DNA of 64,000 nt, taken from Ohtaekwangia sp035628875. GTDB lineage: Bacteria; Bacteroidota; Bacteroidia; Cytophagales; Cyclobacteriaceae. The position numbers and the translations under genes were made by a program. The notes under the pieces were generated by a model. The model was given only the letters and a program-made list of their open reading frames with translations. It was not told where the DNA came from and did no database searches. This document shows, in pieces, positions 35,824 to 44,628 of the stretch (the first letter of the stretch is position 1; every line of letters begins with the position of its first letter). Location: the NCBI GenBank assembly GCA_035628875.1, contig DASPIZ010000064.1, positions 1 to 64,000 on the forward strand, given 5' to 3'.

Positions 35824-36732
35824 TTACCTATCCTGTGCAACATTCTTTTCCAACCACGTGCTTGCCGCTCCAATGAGGCATGCGTTTTCTCCTAACGCTG
35901 TCTTTCGCACGGGCACGTCTATGGCATTTATGTGTAGTACTTTTTGTACTTCAGGAAGGAATACATCAGAAGCGTGTGAAATGTTTCCACCAAGTACAAC
36001 TACCTGAGGTTTATACCTGACAATGAACGATGAAAGAAATTCTCCGAGGTTTCGGCCGAACTCTTCAAAGATTTGAATTGCACGAACATCAGTCTTTGTA
36101 TATCCCAGTAACTCCTTCACTCCTTTTAATTGATGACCGCAGATCTCGTGATACCGGCGAACAAACCATCGGGTAGAAATATAGTCTTCGGCAATGCTTG
36201 CTTTGAATGGATGTTCCCAGAGTGCTGCATCCTGCGACTCTCCTTCATCGTAGGTTGCGGAACCTAACCCGGTTCCCAAGGTTATACCGATCGCCCTGTC
36301 ATATTCCCTGGCTGCTCCACTAAAAGCTTCGCCACTTAAAAAACAAGCTGCATCATTCATCAGCCGGATACGATTTTTTTCGATTGAAAGATGCTGAGCA
36401 AGTAATTCCTTTACATTCAAACCATACAATGCTTTAAATTTTCCCTGATCCTTAATCATAGAAATTCCTTCTTCGTAGTTGAAAGGACCCGGCATGGCGA
36501 TGCCGATTCGTATTGACTTCGGGTTCTGCGTCCCGGCAACTTCCTGAATAATTTCACTCCAATGACGGATTATTTCCTTTGCCTCGCTACCGGAATCAAC
36601 GTCACGGCGTCTTAGTGAATTTGGTACAAGCGCTCTGGTCTTAAGATTGACAAGTGCGGCTGAAATATGCGTGCCTCCGATATCAATTCCTACCACTGCA
36701 TCTTCGGCAGCAGCCTCATTTTGTAATAACAT
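35824..36732 (-). CDS. ROK family sugar kinase
   Basis: A 302-residue cytoplasmic kinase that probably phosphorylates mannose or glucose released by the mannan locus. The phosphate-binding motif GIDIGGTHISAALVNL opens the protein and the second motif GITLGTGLGSATYDEG is present. The ligand residues LMNDAACFLSGEAFSG match the family. It has no N-terminal DNA-binding domain, so it is a kinase rather than a repressor. The usual zinc motif CxCGxxGCxE is absent: the corresponding stretch after LWEHPF contains no Cys cluster. Its ATG overlaps the GH92 gene end by 17 bp, indicating translational coupling. Confidence 0.85.
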   Translation of the reverse strand: MLLQNEAAAEDAVVGIDIGGTHISAALVNLKTRALVPNSLRRRDVDSGSEAKEIIRHWSEIIQEVAGTQNPKSIRIGIAMPGPFNYEEGISMIKDQGKFKALYGLNVKELLAQHLSIEKNRIRLMNDAACFLSGEAFSGAAREYDRAIGITLGTGLGSATYDEGESQDAALWEHPFKASIAEDYISTRWFVRRYHEICGHQLKGVKELLGYTKTDVRAIQIFEEFGRNLGEFLSSFIVRYKPQVVVLGGNISHASDVFLPEVQKVLHINAIDVPVRKTALGENACLIGAASTWLEKNVAQDR

Positions 36733-38896
36733 CTATCGATCCTCCGTTTATAAATAGATTATGAGAAACAAAAAAGCCATCTATTTTTTTATCGTCTACT
36801 TCAACATATTGCAAAGCCCTGCCAGCCTCTGGCTTGTTAATGATCACCTCTTTTCCATTTGGTAACCTCCACCGTACTTCGTCGAATAGAGGTACCGTTA
36901 CGATGTATTCGGGATCAGCGGGGGAGAATGGATAGAGCCCCATTGCTGCGAATACATACCATGACGACATCTCGCCCGCATCGTCCATCCCACATAACGC
37001 GAGGCCGTGTTCACCCATGCCATAATAGTTCTCCAGAATATTATCAATCACTTTCTGCGACTTTTCCGGTTTTCCAATAAAGTGATACGAAAAGGGAGCT
37101 TCGTGATCAGGCTGATTTCCGTGGCTATATTGACCGATCATACTTGACACATTTCGTGCGATGTAATCTTTATTCCATGGCAAGGTGAACAACGAATCAA
37201 GCTTTGCTTCAAAGGGATCATTGCCTCCATAAAGCGAAATCAGTCCCCGCATATCGTGTGGAGCGAAGAACGACACCTGCCATGCATTGGCTTCCCGGTA
37301 CATGTATTCATAGTAAGGATATTGCGGATTAAAATTTTTAATCCAGTCACCATTGTCTAACCTGCCTCTCATGAAATGGGTAACCGTATCAAAGACATTC
37401 TGATAATTCTTCGACCGCTCCATCAGGATGGAATGATTCTCGTTATCACCCAGCGCTTTTGCTAACTGCGCAAGCGCGTAATCATCATACGCATACTCCA
37501 GTGTTTTTGAAACGCCTGCTTTTGCTTTTGTTTCCACATGCGGGTTGGCGATGTCCGGGTCGGAGATAAATCCCTTTTCAATATACTCTTTGATATAAGG
37601 TCGGGTACCACCTTCTTTATTCGCGTTGTTCAACAGTAATTGATAAACCTTGTTGATATCGAAACCTCTCACGCCTCGCGCATAAGCGCCCGCAATAAAT
37701 GGTGCTGCATGATCGCCATGAAAGAACGTAGGAATAAATCCGGTTTTTTCGCCGATGTCCTGAAGGGAACGGATTACATCTCCCGTCACCTTAGGTGCTA
37801 CGATCGCCATCAACATGTCTTTGTTTCGATACGTGTCCCACAAGGAGGGAATGGTGTAGTGGTAGTAATCAGCTTTCACGATGTTTCCATCGACGTCTTT
37901 AAATTCACCATTTGTATCCGTACGCAATGCTGGCCAGAGAAATGCTCTGTACAGTGAAGTGTAAAACAATTGCTTTTGTTTGTCAGTGCCACCCTTGACA
38001 CGAATAGCCGAAAGAAGGCGCTCCCATTCCTCTACTGCTTCGGCTTTCACCTCACTAAACGATTTGGCCCTTACTTCTGCTTCATGATTTTGTTTTGCAT
38101 TTTCAACACTAACAAAAGACAAGGCGATTTTCATCTCAATTGAATCGACTTTTCCGTCGGCGACGTGAATTACAGCGTATCCATCATGAGCACCTTGCTT
38201 TTCTACCTCCAGCCGATCAATGGCTTCGTTTATTGTCGCGTAAAAGTGAATGGTTTGTTTTCCGTTGCGTTGGAATCCCTGAACAGCATTAGCATCCACT
38301 TTCTCAATATTCCAATCCGATACCTGATTATTAGCTTTTCCCAAGTCAAAAAGGATCTTACGCGATTTCGGATCCGCGTATTGATACTGATGATAACCTG
38401 TGCGAAGCGTTGACGTGAGCTTTACGTCGATCTTGTAATTCGTCAGGTACACCTGATAAAATCCAGCTTGTGCAGTTTCTCGTTCATGGGTGAATGAAGA
38501 ACCCGGTTCGGATGGATCTGCATCACCAGAAAGTGGCAGAACCGGAATGTTCATAAAGTTCCAATGTCCTTTGTTGGTGTGCGCAAACCCGTGAATAACT
38601 GTATCCTCGTATTCATACCCTGCGCCGGTGCCATATTCGGTGACGGGGCTGAGTTGAACCATTGCATTGGGCAAGGAGACACCAGGAAAGACGAGTCCGG
38701 CCCAAACACGCCATCCTTCTGGCGGCGTGTAACCAATCCGTTGTGGATCTGTGAGTGGTGCTGTACCGATCAGCGGGTTTACATATTTTGTCAGCCCCTC
38801 ATCGACACCGGATGACGGCGTCTCCACCACTTTGGTTTTACATGAAACTGCCAGCACCATGACCCCCATGATGAAGAAATTGAATTTTGCTTTCAT
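36716..38896 (-). CDS. GH92 alpha-mannosidase, lipoprotein
   Basis: Calcium-dependent exo-alpha-mannosidase (family GH92, usually alpha-1,2 linkages) acting on mannan side chains or high-mannose glycans. I chose the ATG at 38896 (MKAKFNFFIMGVMVLAVSC), which gives a proper lipoprotein signal with Cys19; the frame upstream to 39115 is Arg/Ser-rich and not protein-like. Landmarks are YVNPLIGT at the start, SLWDTYRNKDMLM in the middle, then SHGNQPDHEAPF and GMDDAGEMSSWYVF near the end. The last replaces the commoner GNEDxGQMSAWYVF. Length (726) fits the family. It is sixth of seven genes in the mannan operon. Confidence 0.92.
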   Translation of the reverse strand: MKAKFNFFIMGVMVLAVSCKTKVVETPSSGVDEGLTKYVNPLIGTAPLTDPQRIGYTPPEGWRVWAGLVFPGVSLPNAMVQLSPVTEYGTGAGYEYEDTVIHGFAHTNKGHWNFMNIPVLPLSGDADPSEPGSSFTHERETAQAGFYQVYLTNYKIDVKLTSTLRTGYHQYQYADPKSRKILFDLGKANNQVSDWNIEKVDANAVQGFQRNGKQTIHFYATINEAIDRLEVEKQGAHDGYAVIHVADGKVDSIEMKIALSFVSVENAKQNHEAEVRAKSFSEVKAEAVEEWERLLSAIRVKGGTDKQKQLFYTSLYRAFLWPALRTDTNGEFKDVDGNIVKADYYHYTIPSLWDTYRNKDMLMAIVAPKVTGDVIRSLQDIGEKTGFIPTFFHGDHAAPFIAGAYARGVRGFDINKVYQLLLNNANKEGGTRPYIKEYIEKGFISDPDIANPHVETKAKAGVSKTLEYAYDDYALAQLAKALGDNENHSILMERSKNYQNVFDTVTHFMRGRLDNGDWIKNFNPQYPYYEYMYREANAWQVSFFAPHDMRGLISLYGGNDPFEAKLDSLFTLPWNKDYIARNVSSMIGQYSHGNQPDHEAPFSYHFIGKPEKSQKVIDNILENYYGMGEHGLALCGMDDAGEMSSWYVFAAMGLYPFSPADPEYIVTVPLFDEVRWRLPNGKEVIINKPEAGRALQYVEVDDKKIDGFFVSHNLFINGGSIDVITK

Positions 38897-38960
38897 TCTG
38901 TACCTATAATTCTCGCTTAATTTTTTACCTCTCCTGCTGGACCTTGATCTGTTGAATGAA

Positions 38961-40379
38961 CTATGCCAGCAACTCAGGGTTCTGTTGATACGTTTTCCAA
39001 AGGAATTCACCGAACAGGGTATTTGCCCATGCGAACCACTTGCGTGAGAAATTTTTCGGATCATCTTTATGAAAAGATTCGTGCATAAATCCTGTATCAC
39101 CATGCGTTGCCACAAGTGCCTTTATGCAATTTTTTATTTCTTGCTTATCGGTGCTGGTAAGTCCTTTCATGGTAATACTCATGGGCCAGACCATATCCAT
39201 ACCAACGTGTGGACCCCCTATTCCTTCACCGGCTTTTCCTTTAAAGAAAAACGGGTTGTCCAAAGACCAAACAAATTTACGCGTGTTCTGATAGACAGGA
39301 TCTGATATGGATACCGCGCCGAGATAAGGAAGTGACAAAAGACTTGGAACGTTAGCATCGTCCATGAGTATCCGACCACCAAAACCATCCACTTCAAATG
39401 CATATATTTTACCATACTGCGGATGATCAACGACGGCGTACTTCTGGAGAGCATCCTGCACTTCCTTACTTAAGTCTCTTAACGCTTTGGCTGTCGCTGA
39501 ATCTTTTCGAATCTCTTCCATCATCGTCGCAGCCTGGTCGAGACTTACCACTGCAAAAAAGTTTGACGGAATAAGAAAGGCAAAAACCGTCGCATCATCA
39601 CTTGGCCGGAACGCTGAACTGATCAATCCGACAGGCCTGACCGGGTAGCCCTTGCCATGGATCGGTAGGGTATCCGTTGCATGAGGCGTATTGCGTTGAA
39701 ACCTGTAATTTCCTGCACTCTCTTTTCGTTGCTGATCTTTGAAGACCGCCAATATTGATTTCACCGCGGTTTCCCACTGCTCATCAAAGGGTTTCGTGTC
39801 GCCAGTGTTCTTCCAGTAATGGTAAGCAAGTCGAATGGGATAACACAAGGAATCTATTTCCCACTTGCGTTCATGAACACCTGGTTTCATATCAGTAGCA
39901 TCAGTAGCCCACTCGCCCTTTTTATTCGGATCATCATAAAACGCGTTTGCGTATGGATCCTTTACGACGTAAAATGACTGGCGGTTGATGACACCGGCAA
40001 TGAGTTCCTGGAGATGCTTGTCTTTCTTCACAAACTGCATATATGGCCATACTTGTGCTGTACTATCACGCAACCACATTGCATCAATGTCGCCGGTAAT
40101 GACATATGTATCGGGACGGCCATCCTTCATTTGAAAGGTAACGGTGGTGTCAAGCGTATTTGGAAAACAATTTTCAAACAGCCATCCGAGTTCCTTATTT
40201 TTTACCTTCTTTTTGAATTCCGAGATGGCCTGTTCAATGGCTTCACTTTTGAAATTCCGTTCATTTTCCGGAACCCTGACCACAGGGAAATCTGGTGAGC
40301 CTGCAAACGAAAATATAGGAGGCAGCATTGCCCCAGCTCCGGCAAGTGCCGAACTTTGGATGAAAGTTCTTCTATTCAT
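38961..40379 (-). CDS. GH125 exo-alpha-1,6-mannosidase
   Basis: Metal-independent alpha-mannosidase (GH125) that should trim alpha-1,6-linked mannose from backbone fragments, with inversion. It has a twin-arginine-like signal (MNRRTFIQSSALAGAG) suggesting export to the periplasm. Family landmarks are TGDIDAMWLRDSTAQVWPY (about 94-112), KWEIDSLCYPIRLAYHYW (about 172-190), DDANVPSLLSLPYLG and GIGGPHVGMDMVWP. Length (472) is typical. It lies between the GH76 and GH92 genes, so the three enzymes cover endo-1,6, exo-1,6 and exo-1,2 cleavage. Confidence 0.92.
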   Translation of the reverse strand: MNRRTFIQSSALAGAGAMLPPIFSFAGSPDFPVVRVPENERNFKSEAIEQAISEFKKKVKNKELGWLFENCFPNTLDTTVTFQMKDGRPDTYVITGDIDAMWLRDSTAQVWPYMQFVKKDKHLQELIAGVINRQSFYVVKDPYANAFYDDPNKKGEWATDATDMKPGVHERKWEIDSLCYPIRLAYHYWKNTGDTKPFDEQWETAVKSILAVFKDQQRKESAGNYRFQRNTPHATDTLPIHGKGYPVRPVGLISSAFRPSDDATVFAFLIPSNFFAVVSLDQAATMMEEIRKDSATAKALRDLSKEVQDALQKYAVVDHPQYGKIYAFEVDGFGGRILMDDANVPSLLSLPYLGAVSISDPVYQNTRKFVWSLDNPFFFKGKAGEGIGGPHVGMDMVWPMSITMKGLTSTDKQEIKNCIKALVATHGDTGFMHESFHKDDPKNFSRKWFAWANTLFGEFLWKTYQQNPELLA

Positions 40380-40538
40380 AATCTGTGTATTATTCTTTTA
40401 AAATGGTCGAAATCCAATTTCTTCTACGCTACCAAACGGTCGCATAAATCTTATGTCAGGGCGTATGAAGCTACGAATGCCTCTCCATCCCGCACCCTTT
40501 AATTCCCTGGAGGGAGCCAACGCACACATTATCTATTG

Positions 40539-41705
40539 TTACAATAACTCTTCCTCCTCCAACTTTGCGCTGGCCTCTATCAACATCACACCACTCAGTT
40601 GTGTTGAAAAGTCAGTTGTTGAACCTGGCATTTGTCTCCAGTTCGGACTGCTCATCATGCCGGGACGTTTAATGCCTTTGCTATAAAATGTCTTCGCATT
40701 GAAACGCATAAATTTCAAAAAATCCTCACGTGTTTGATCATCAAGATCAGGTTGCAAAATTAGCTCAGTGAAATAGCGGATGAAAACTCCTTTGAATAAA
40801 CCACCATCGCCTTGTCCTTCATCGCGTAACAATCCTTCACTGGTTACTTTCGGACTTGTCATCGAAGACCTGGCAGTCTTAATGGCATCGTTGAGATAAC
40901 CCTGTTCATTCGTTGCTTCATAAAGTAAATTCGCTGCACCAAGATACGTACCGACGTTATAAGTAAAAATCCAGTCTTTCTGTATCACTTCAGCGCCGTT
41001 TTCTGTTGATATGTTATCCCACACCAACCCTGTTGAAGGATCAACGAGCGTAGCTTTTTGCCAGGCGTAAATATCTTTTGCCCATTGCAGGTCGTCCGGA
41101 TTTTCAGTGATTTTGTATAAACGCAGTGCAAGAATAGCGGCGGGAGCATTTGAACATGCATTTTTTCCAAACGGCGTATCTGTTTTCCATGTAATGCCAC
41201 CATCATACACATCGCTCCAGCTTTTTTTGATTTCTGTCCACAACTCATTGGCTACTGTTAGATACTCTTCGTCTGCCGTTGCTTCATAAGCACGTAACGA
41301 TGCCATGGCGAGCCATTCCATGTCGTCGTTAAATACGTTAAGGTATGTGTTACCATTCATCGTCTTAATACCGCGAAGCAAAGCCTTCATTTGGGTCTTG
41401 TGCTGTTCATTGCCATTCCGAACGTAAGCATCGACAAGTACATCAAGCATATGCGCGTTCCACCAGTAATTGAACGACGTATTGCCAGCATTGTCTTGCC
41501 GGAAGGTTCCGTTGGAAGACAAAAATGTTGTGTAAGTAGCCTCCTGCAGAGAATCAGCAGTTTCACTCCAGGTGTACACCAATTCACCTTTTGGTCCATC
41601 ACCGTTCCGTAACGGTTTAGGATCATCACCTGAACATGAAAGCATTACCAGTGATAAGATGCATGGCACCGCCAGCTTCAAAGACTTTAAAAAATTTTTC
41701 TTCAT
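40539..41705 (-). CDS. GH76 endo-alpha-1,6-mannanase, lipoprotein
   Basis: Endo-acting alpha-1,6-mannanase predicted to cut the backbone of fungal mannan. The lipoprotein signal ends at Cys24 (LVMLSC). The (alpha/alpha)6 barrel is evident from NYWWNAHMLDVLVDAYVRNG, and the paired catalytic aspartates are in VFNDDMEWLAMA at about 125-136. Length (388) fits GH76. It follows the SusE-like gene after a GC-rich hairpin and precedes GH125. The presence of GH76 is what identifies the locus as yeast-type alpha-mannan rather than N-glycan processing alone. Confidence 0.9.
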   Translation of the reverse strand: MKKNFLKSLKLAVPCILSLVMLSCSGDDPKPLRNGDGPKGELVYTWSETADSLQEATYTTFLSSNGTFRQDNAGNTSFNYWWNAHMLDVLVDAYVRNGNEQHKTQMKALLRGIKTMNGNTYLNVFNDDMEWLAMASLRAYEATADEEYLTVANELWTEIKKSWSDVYDGGITWKTDTPFGKNACSNAPAAILALRLYKITENPDDLQWAKDIYAWQKATLVDPSTGLVWDNISTENGAEVIQKDWIFTYNVGTYLGAANLLYEATNEQGYLNDAIKTARSSMTSPKVTSEGLLRDEGQGDGGLFKGVFIRYFTELILQPDLDDQTREDFLKFMRFNAKTFYSKGIKRPGMMSSPNWRQMPGSTTDFSTQLSGVMLIEASAKLEEEELL

Positions 41706-41790
41706 TGTATTATCTTAATCATTATTATTCTCACCACTCCAGGTTGTTTTTATAAAGCACATTTAAACTGATCACTTTTTAAAAACCAAA

Positions 41791-41814
41791 CCCGGCTCCG
41801 AAACCGGAGCCGGG
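41791..41814 (-). terminator. GC-rich stem-loop between susE-like and GH76 genes
   Basis: Ten-bp perfect arms CCCGGCTCCG and CGGAGCCGGG around a 4-base loop, followed in the minus direction by TTTGGTTTTTAAAAAG. This is a textbook intrinsic terminator shape, 20 bp past the susE-like stop. As the downstream GH genes lack an obvious separate promoter, it probably acts as a partial terminator that keeps transporter mRNA above enzyme mRNA. Confidence 0.75.
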
Positions 41815-41833
41815 AACCATTTAACTAACCAAA

Positions 41834-42958
41834 CTAATTCGGGGTAACCTTATGTGTATACGCCGGTACTTCTGCATTAAAAATTACTTCGACATCCGAT
41901 TCAGCGTTATCCACTTCGGTTGCAAATTTGAAGGAGTTATTCCAGCGATCGTTTGTTACAGGCACCATGTACCAGTACGAACCCGGTGATGATTCCGTAG
42001 GCCTGGAGTTGTCACTATTCACACTTCCGTACCACTCATCCGCTTCGTTGCCACCAGTGTTTACTACGAATCGGAATTTGTATCTTTCATCACGGCCCCA
42101 GTCTTCCTGTCTGAATTCGATTGAAGCGTCATCTGCTTTCCAGGTACCGTTTCCTACATAGGGCAGATCAAACATAAATACGTCGTTTGGAGCAAACCAC
42201 AAGCTCACCAGTTCCACTTCAGCTATCTCAGTGGTCGCGGTTGTAAAGTCCAAACGGATTCGGTAGACGCCTTCTTCTGCAACGGTGGTTACACCATCTT
42301 GTTTAAGCTTGCCATTTTCAATGAAGAATTTGTCAGGCGTTCCTGTATTTCGGGTAGCAAAGGAATAGTCGCCAGGAACGAGTTTAGTATATACCTCAAA
42401 AGTAGCAGGTCCTGTTTTCTTCATCCGCATACCGCTCTCAAGCCCCTCTCCGCCTTCTGTAGCCGATCCCGTTATAAACAGTTCATCAGGAGCAGGAAAA
42501 CCTGCTGGGCGTTCCACTTCAATAATTCTGGAAGTTTTAGATTCCTGTACTTTAATACCTTTAGATGAAAGTACAGTCCATTTCAATTTACCCGTTTCCT
42601 CTGGCTGTATGCCTGCTCTGCCAGCAATTTCATTCAGTGTGGCAAAGGGTAATGTAAGCGTTCTCTGAAGTCCATTTCCATCAGAAGGAATACTGTAAAT
42701 TGGACTATTGAAGTCACCTGTCTCGGTTGCGAAAACGACTTCATACAATACGACGCCGTTATCCGCAGCTTTCGCAGCTTGCCATTCAAAATTGGCACTA
42801 CCGCCTTGAGCACCGAGGTTCAAATAGGCGTTATCATCGGGCGCGTATAGTGCGGTTACCGGTGACACATTAGTATGATTCAACTCGTCATCTTTACAGC
42901 TAACCAACGCTACCGCTACTGCGAAGAGGGTTAGGAGAATATTGTTTATCTTTTTCAT
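41834..42958 (-). CDS. SusE-like surface glycan-binding lipoprotein
   Basis: A 374-residue lipoprotein (Cys21 in VALVSC). The N-terminal part (about 25-125) is the SusE immunoglobulin-like domain (SPVTALYAPDDNAYLNLG, ANFEWQAAKAADNGVVLYEVVF). Two starch-binding-like beta domains follow (about 150-250, with DELFITGSATEGG and MRMKKTGPATFEVYTKL; 255-370). It has no catalytic residues. Encoded directly after SusD, it should help hold mannan at the cell surface. The assignment to SusE type is strong; mannan specificity comes from the neighbours. Confidence 0.85.
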   Translation of the reverse strand: MKKINNILLTLFAVAVALVSCKDDELNHTNVSPVTALYAPDDNAYLNLGAQGGSANFEWQAAKAADNGVVLYEVVFATETGDFNSPIYSIPSDGNGLQRTLTLPFATLNEIAGRAGIQPEETGKLKWTVLSSKGIKVQESKTSRIIEVERPAGFPAPDELFITGSATEGGEGLESGMRMKKTGPATFEVYTKLVPGDYSFATRNTGTPDKFFIENGKLKQDGVTTVAEEGVYRIRLDFTTATTEIAEVELVSLWFAPNDVFMFDLPYVGNGTWKADDASIEFRQEDWGRDERYKFRFVVNTGGNEADEWYGSVNSDNSRPTESSPGSYWYMVPVTNDRWNNSFKFATEVDNAESDVEVIFNAEVPAYTHKVTPN

Positions 42959-42990
42959 AAGAATTGTATCTATATTATTGAAGTTGATGA

Positions 42991-44625
42991 TTAGTTCCAG
43001 CCAGTATTTTGTGAGAGATTGTCGTTGAGCAATCGTTCATCGCGTGGTATTGGCCAGATGTAATGCTTATCCGGATCGAATGTCCGCATCTGTGCTCTGA
43101 TATAACCATTGTCAGGTGAGCCTACATCGAACTTTGCCCCGTGTGCCCATCCGTTTAAAACCTCATCTGCGATTTGCCATCTCCTGATATCGAATATGCG
43201 GAGACCTTCCATGGCAAGCTCAACTCTTCTTTCGTTACGGATCACTTCTTTCAGTTCGTCGTCGTCAAGAGAAGCGTCGAAGTCGAGAGCAGATGCCGCG
43301 GTAAAGCCGGCACGTTCGCGGATCGGTCTGATGGTCAGGTTCCATACATCGGCGTTAAATTGATCAAGTTCCATCAACGCTTCTGCATGCATCAGGAGAA
43401 CATCTGCATAACGAATCAACATCAGGTTTAACCCCGAGGCAAGTCCGGTGGTATGCGTTGGATCGAAATACTTCCGCGTATAATATCCCGTAATGGTTTT
43501 TGATGACCCCACTTCGTATTCGTCAAGAGCCTCATCAGGATCTGTTCCCGGCTTGATGTAAATCGTGTGATTTCCATTGGGTCCTTGCCAGTCGTAACCA
43601 TGATAAACAACGGTATGGGTCAGACGCGGGTCACGATTAACATAGGGGTTCTCTTCGTCGTATCCTGAACCCCCATCATCAATCTTCAGCCCATCCAACG
43701 TGAGATAACTGTCAACAAGCTCTTGCGTTGGTGCGAGATTATTCAGACGCGCGCCTGCGGAAAGTGGTGCCATATCAAAAAATTCGGACCATGTTCTGAG
43801 CTGCGGTACATACTGAAGACTGAGAATATCTTCCTGGCTATATTCATTTGCCGGTAGGAATAAAGCTCCATAATTAGGGAACAAGCCGTAGCTGCCATAA
43901 GCATTTGAATTAATGAGCTTTTCTGTCTCTGTGATGACTTCGCTCCAACGCCCTTCATAAAGCAGCGCTCTTGCCTTCAACGCGATTGCAGCTCCACGAG
44001 TGACCTTTCCACGTTCTGCAGTAGCAAGCTCGGTATTAGCGGGCAAAGCAGTTGCAGCTTCGTCAAGTTCTGTGAGCACGAAGTTGAGCACTTCAGCTCG
44101 TGGAGTACGTGTCATGGTGAGCGCTTCCTCAAGGGTAGGATCATGGTCAAGCAGTGGAACATCGCCAAACCAGGTCATCAACTGAAAATGAAGGTATGCA
44201 CGAATGAAGCGCGCTTCTCCTTTCATTCTCAATTTCGCTGACTCTTCCATGTCAACCCGATCGATATTTTCCAGCAGAATATTGCATGACTTAATCCCTG
44301 CGTATTTGTTATCCCACTCTTCATTGAACCTGCCCAGGGATGGATCGTAAGAACCGGTTGATATTGAAGCCGCGCCTGCAACATCACCCCTTCCATTTAC
44401 GGCGTTGTCGGACAACGCTTCATTGAAAAAGAAGTAGTTGCCATTGAACATTTGCGAATAGGCTGTGTTCAAGACGCCTTGCGCCTGATCTTGTGAACGC
44501 CAGTACGTGAGATCTGTAAATTTGTCCTCCGGCGCAAGATTCAGTTCAGTGCAGCCGGCCGAAAGTATCAGGAGCATTGCGAACAAGCCTCCTGTAAATC
44601 GATTATATTTTGACTTCATATTCAT
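42991..44625 (-). CDS. SusD-like mannan-binding lipoprotein
   Basis: A 544-residue SusD/RagB lipoprotein with Cys25 in ILSAGC, then TELNLAPEDKFTDLTYW. The helical core (GEARFIRAYLHFQLMTWFGDVPLLDHD) and C-terminal signature (VIRNERRVELAMEGLRIFDIRRWQ, then YIWPIPRDERLLNDNLSQNTGWN) are complete. It begins 3 bp after the SusC-like gene, so the pair is co-translated, and it should cap that channel. The substrate, alpha-mannan oligosaccharides, is inferred from the linked GH76, GH125 and GH92 genes. Confidence 0.93.
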   Translation of the reverse strand: MNMKSKYNRFTGGLFAMLLILSAGCTELNLAPEDKFTDLTYWRSQDQAQGVLNTAYSQMFNGNYFFFNEALSDNAVNGRGDVAGAASISTGSYDPSLGRFNEEWDNKYAGIKSCNILLENIDRVDMEESAKLRMKGEARFIRAYLHFQLMTWFGDVPLLDHDPTLEEALTMTRTPRAEVLNFVLTELDEAATALPANTELATAERGKVTRGAAIALKARALLYEGRWSEVITETEKLINSNAYGSYGLFPNYGALFLPANEYSQEDILSLQYVPQLRTWSEFFDMAPLSAGARLNNLAPTQELVDSYLTLDGLKIDDGGSGYDEENPYVNRDPRLTHTVVYHGYDWQGPNGNHTIYIKPGTDPDEALDEYEVGSSKTITGYYTRKYFDPTHTTGLASGLNLMLIRYADVLLMHAEALMELDQFNADVWNLTIRPIRERAGFTAASALDFDASLDDDELKEVIRNERRVELAMEGLRIFDIRRWQIADEVLNGWAHGAKFDVGSPDNGYIRAQMRTFDPDKHYIWPIPRDERLLNDNLSQNTGWN

Positions 44626-44628
44626 GAA

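Noticed and set aside
38897..39115. Upstream extension of the GH92 gene
   Set aside because: The extra 73 residues are Ser/Arg-rich and overlap the end of the GH125 gene; MKAKF starts a proper lipoprotein signal.
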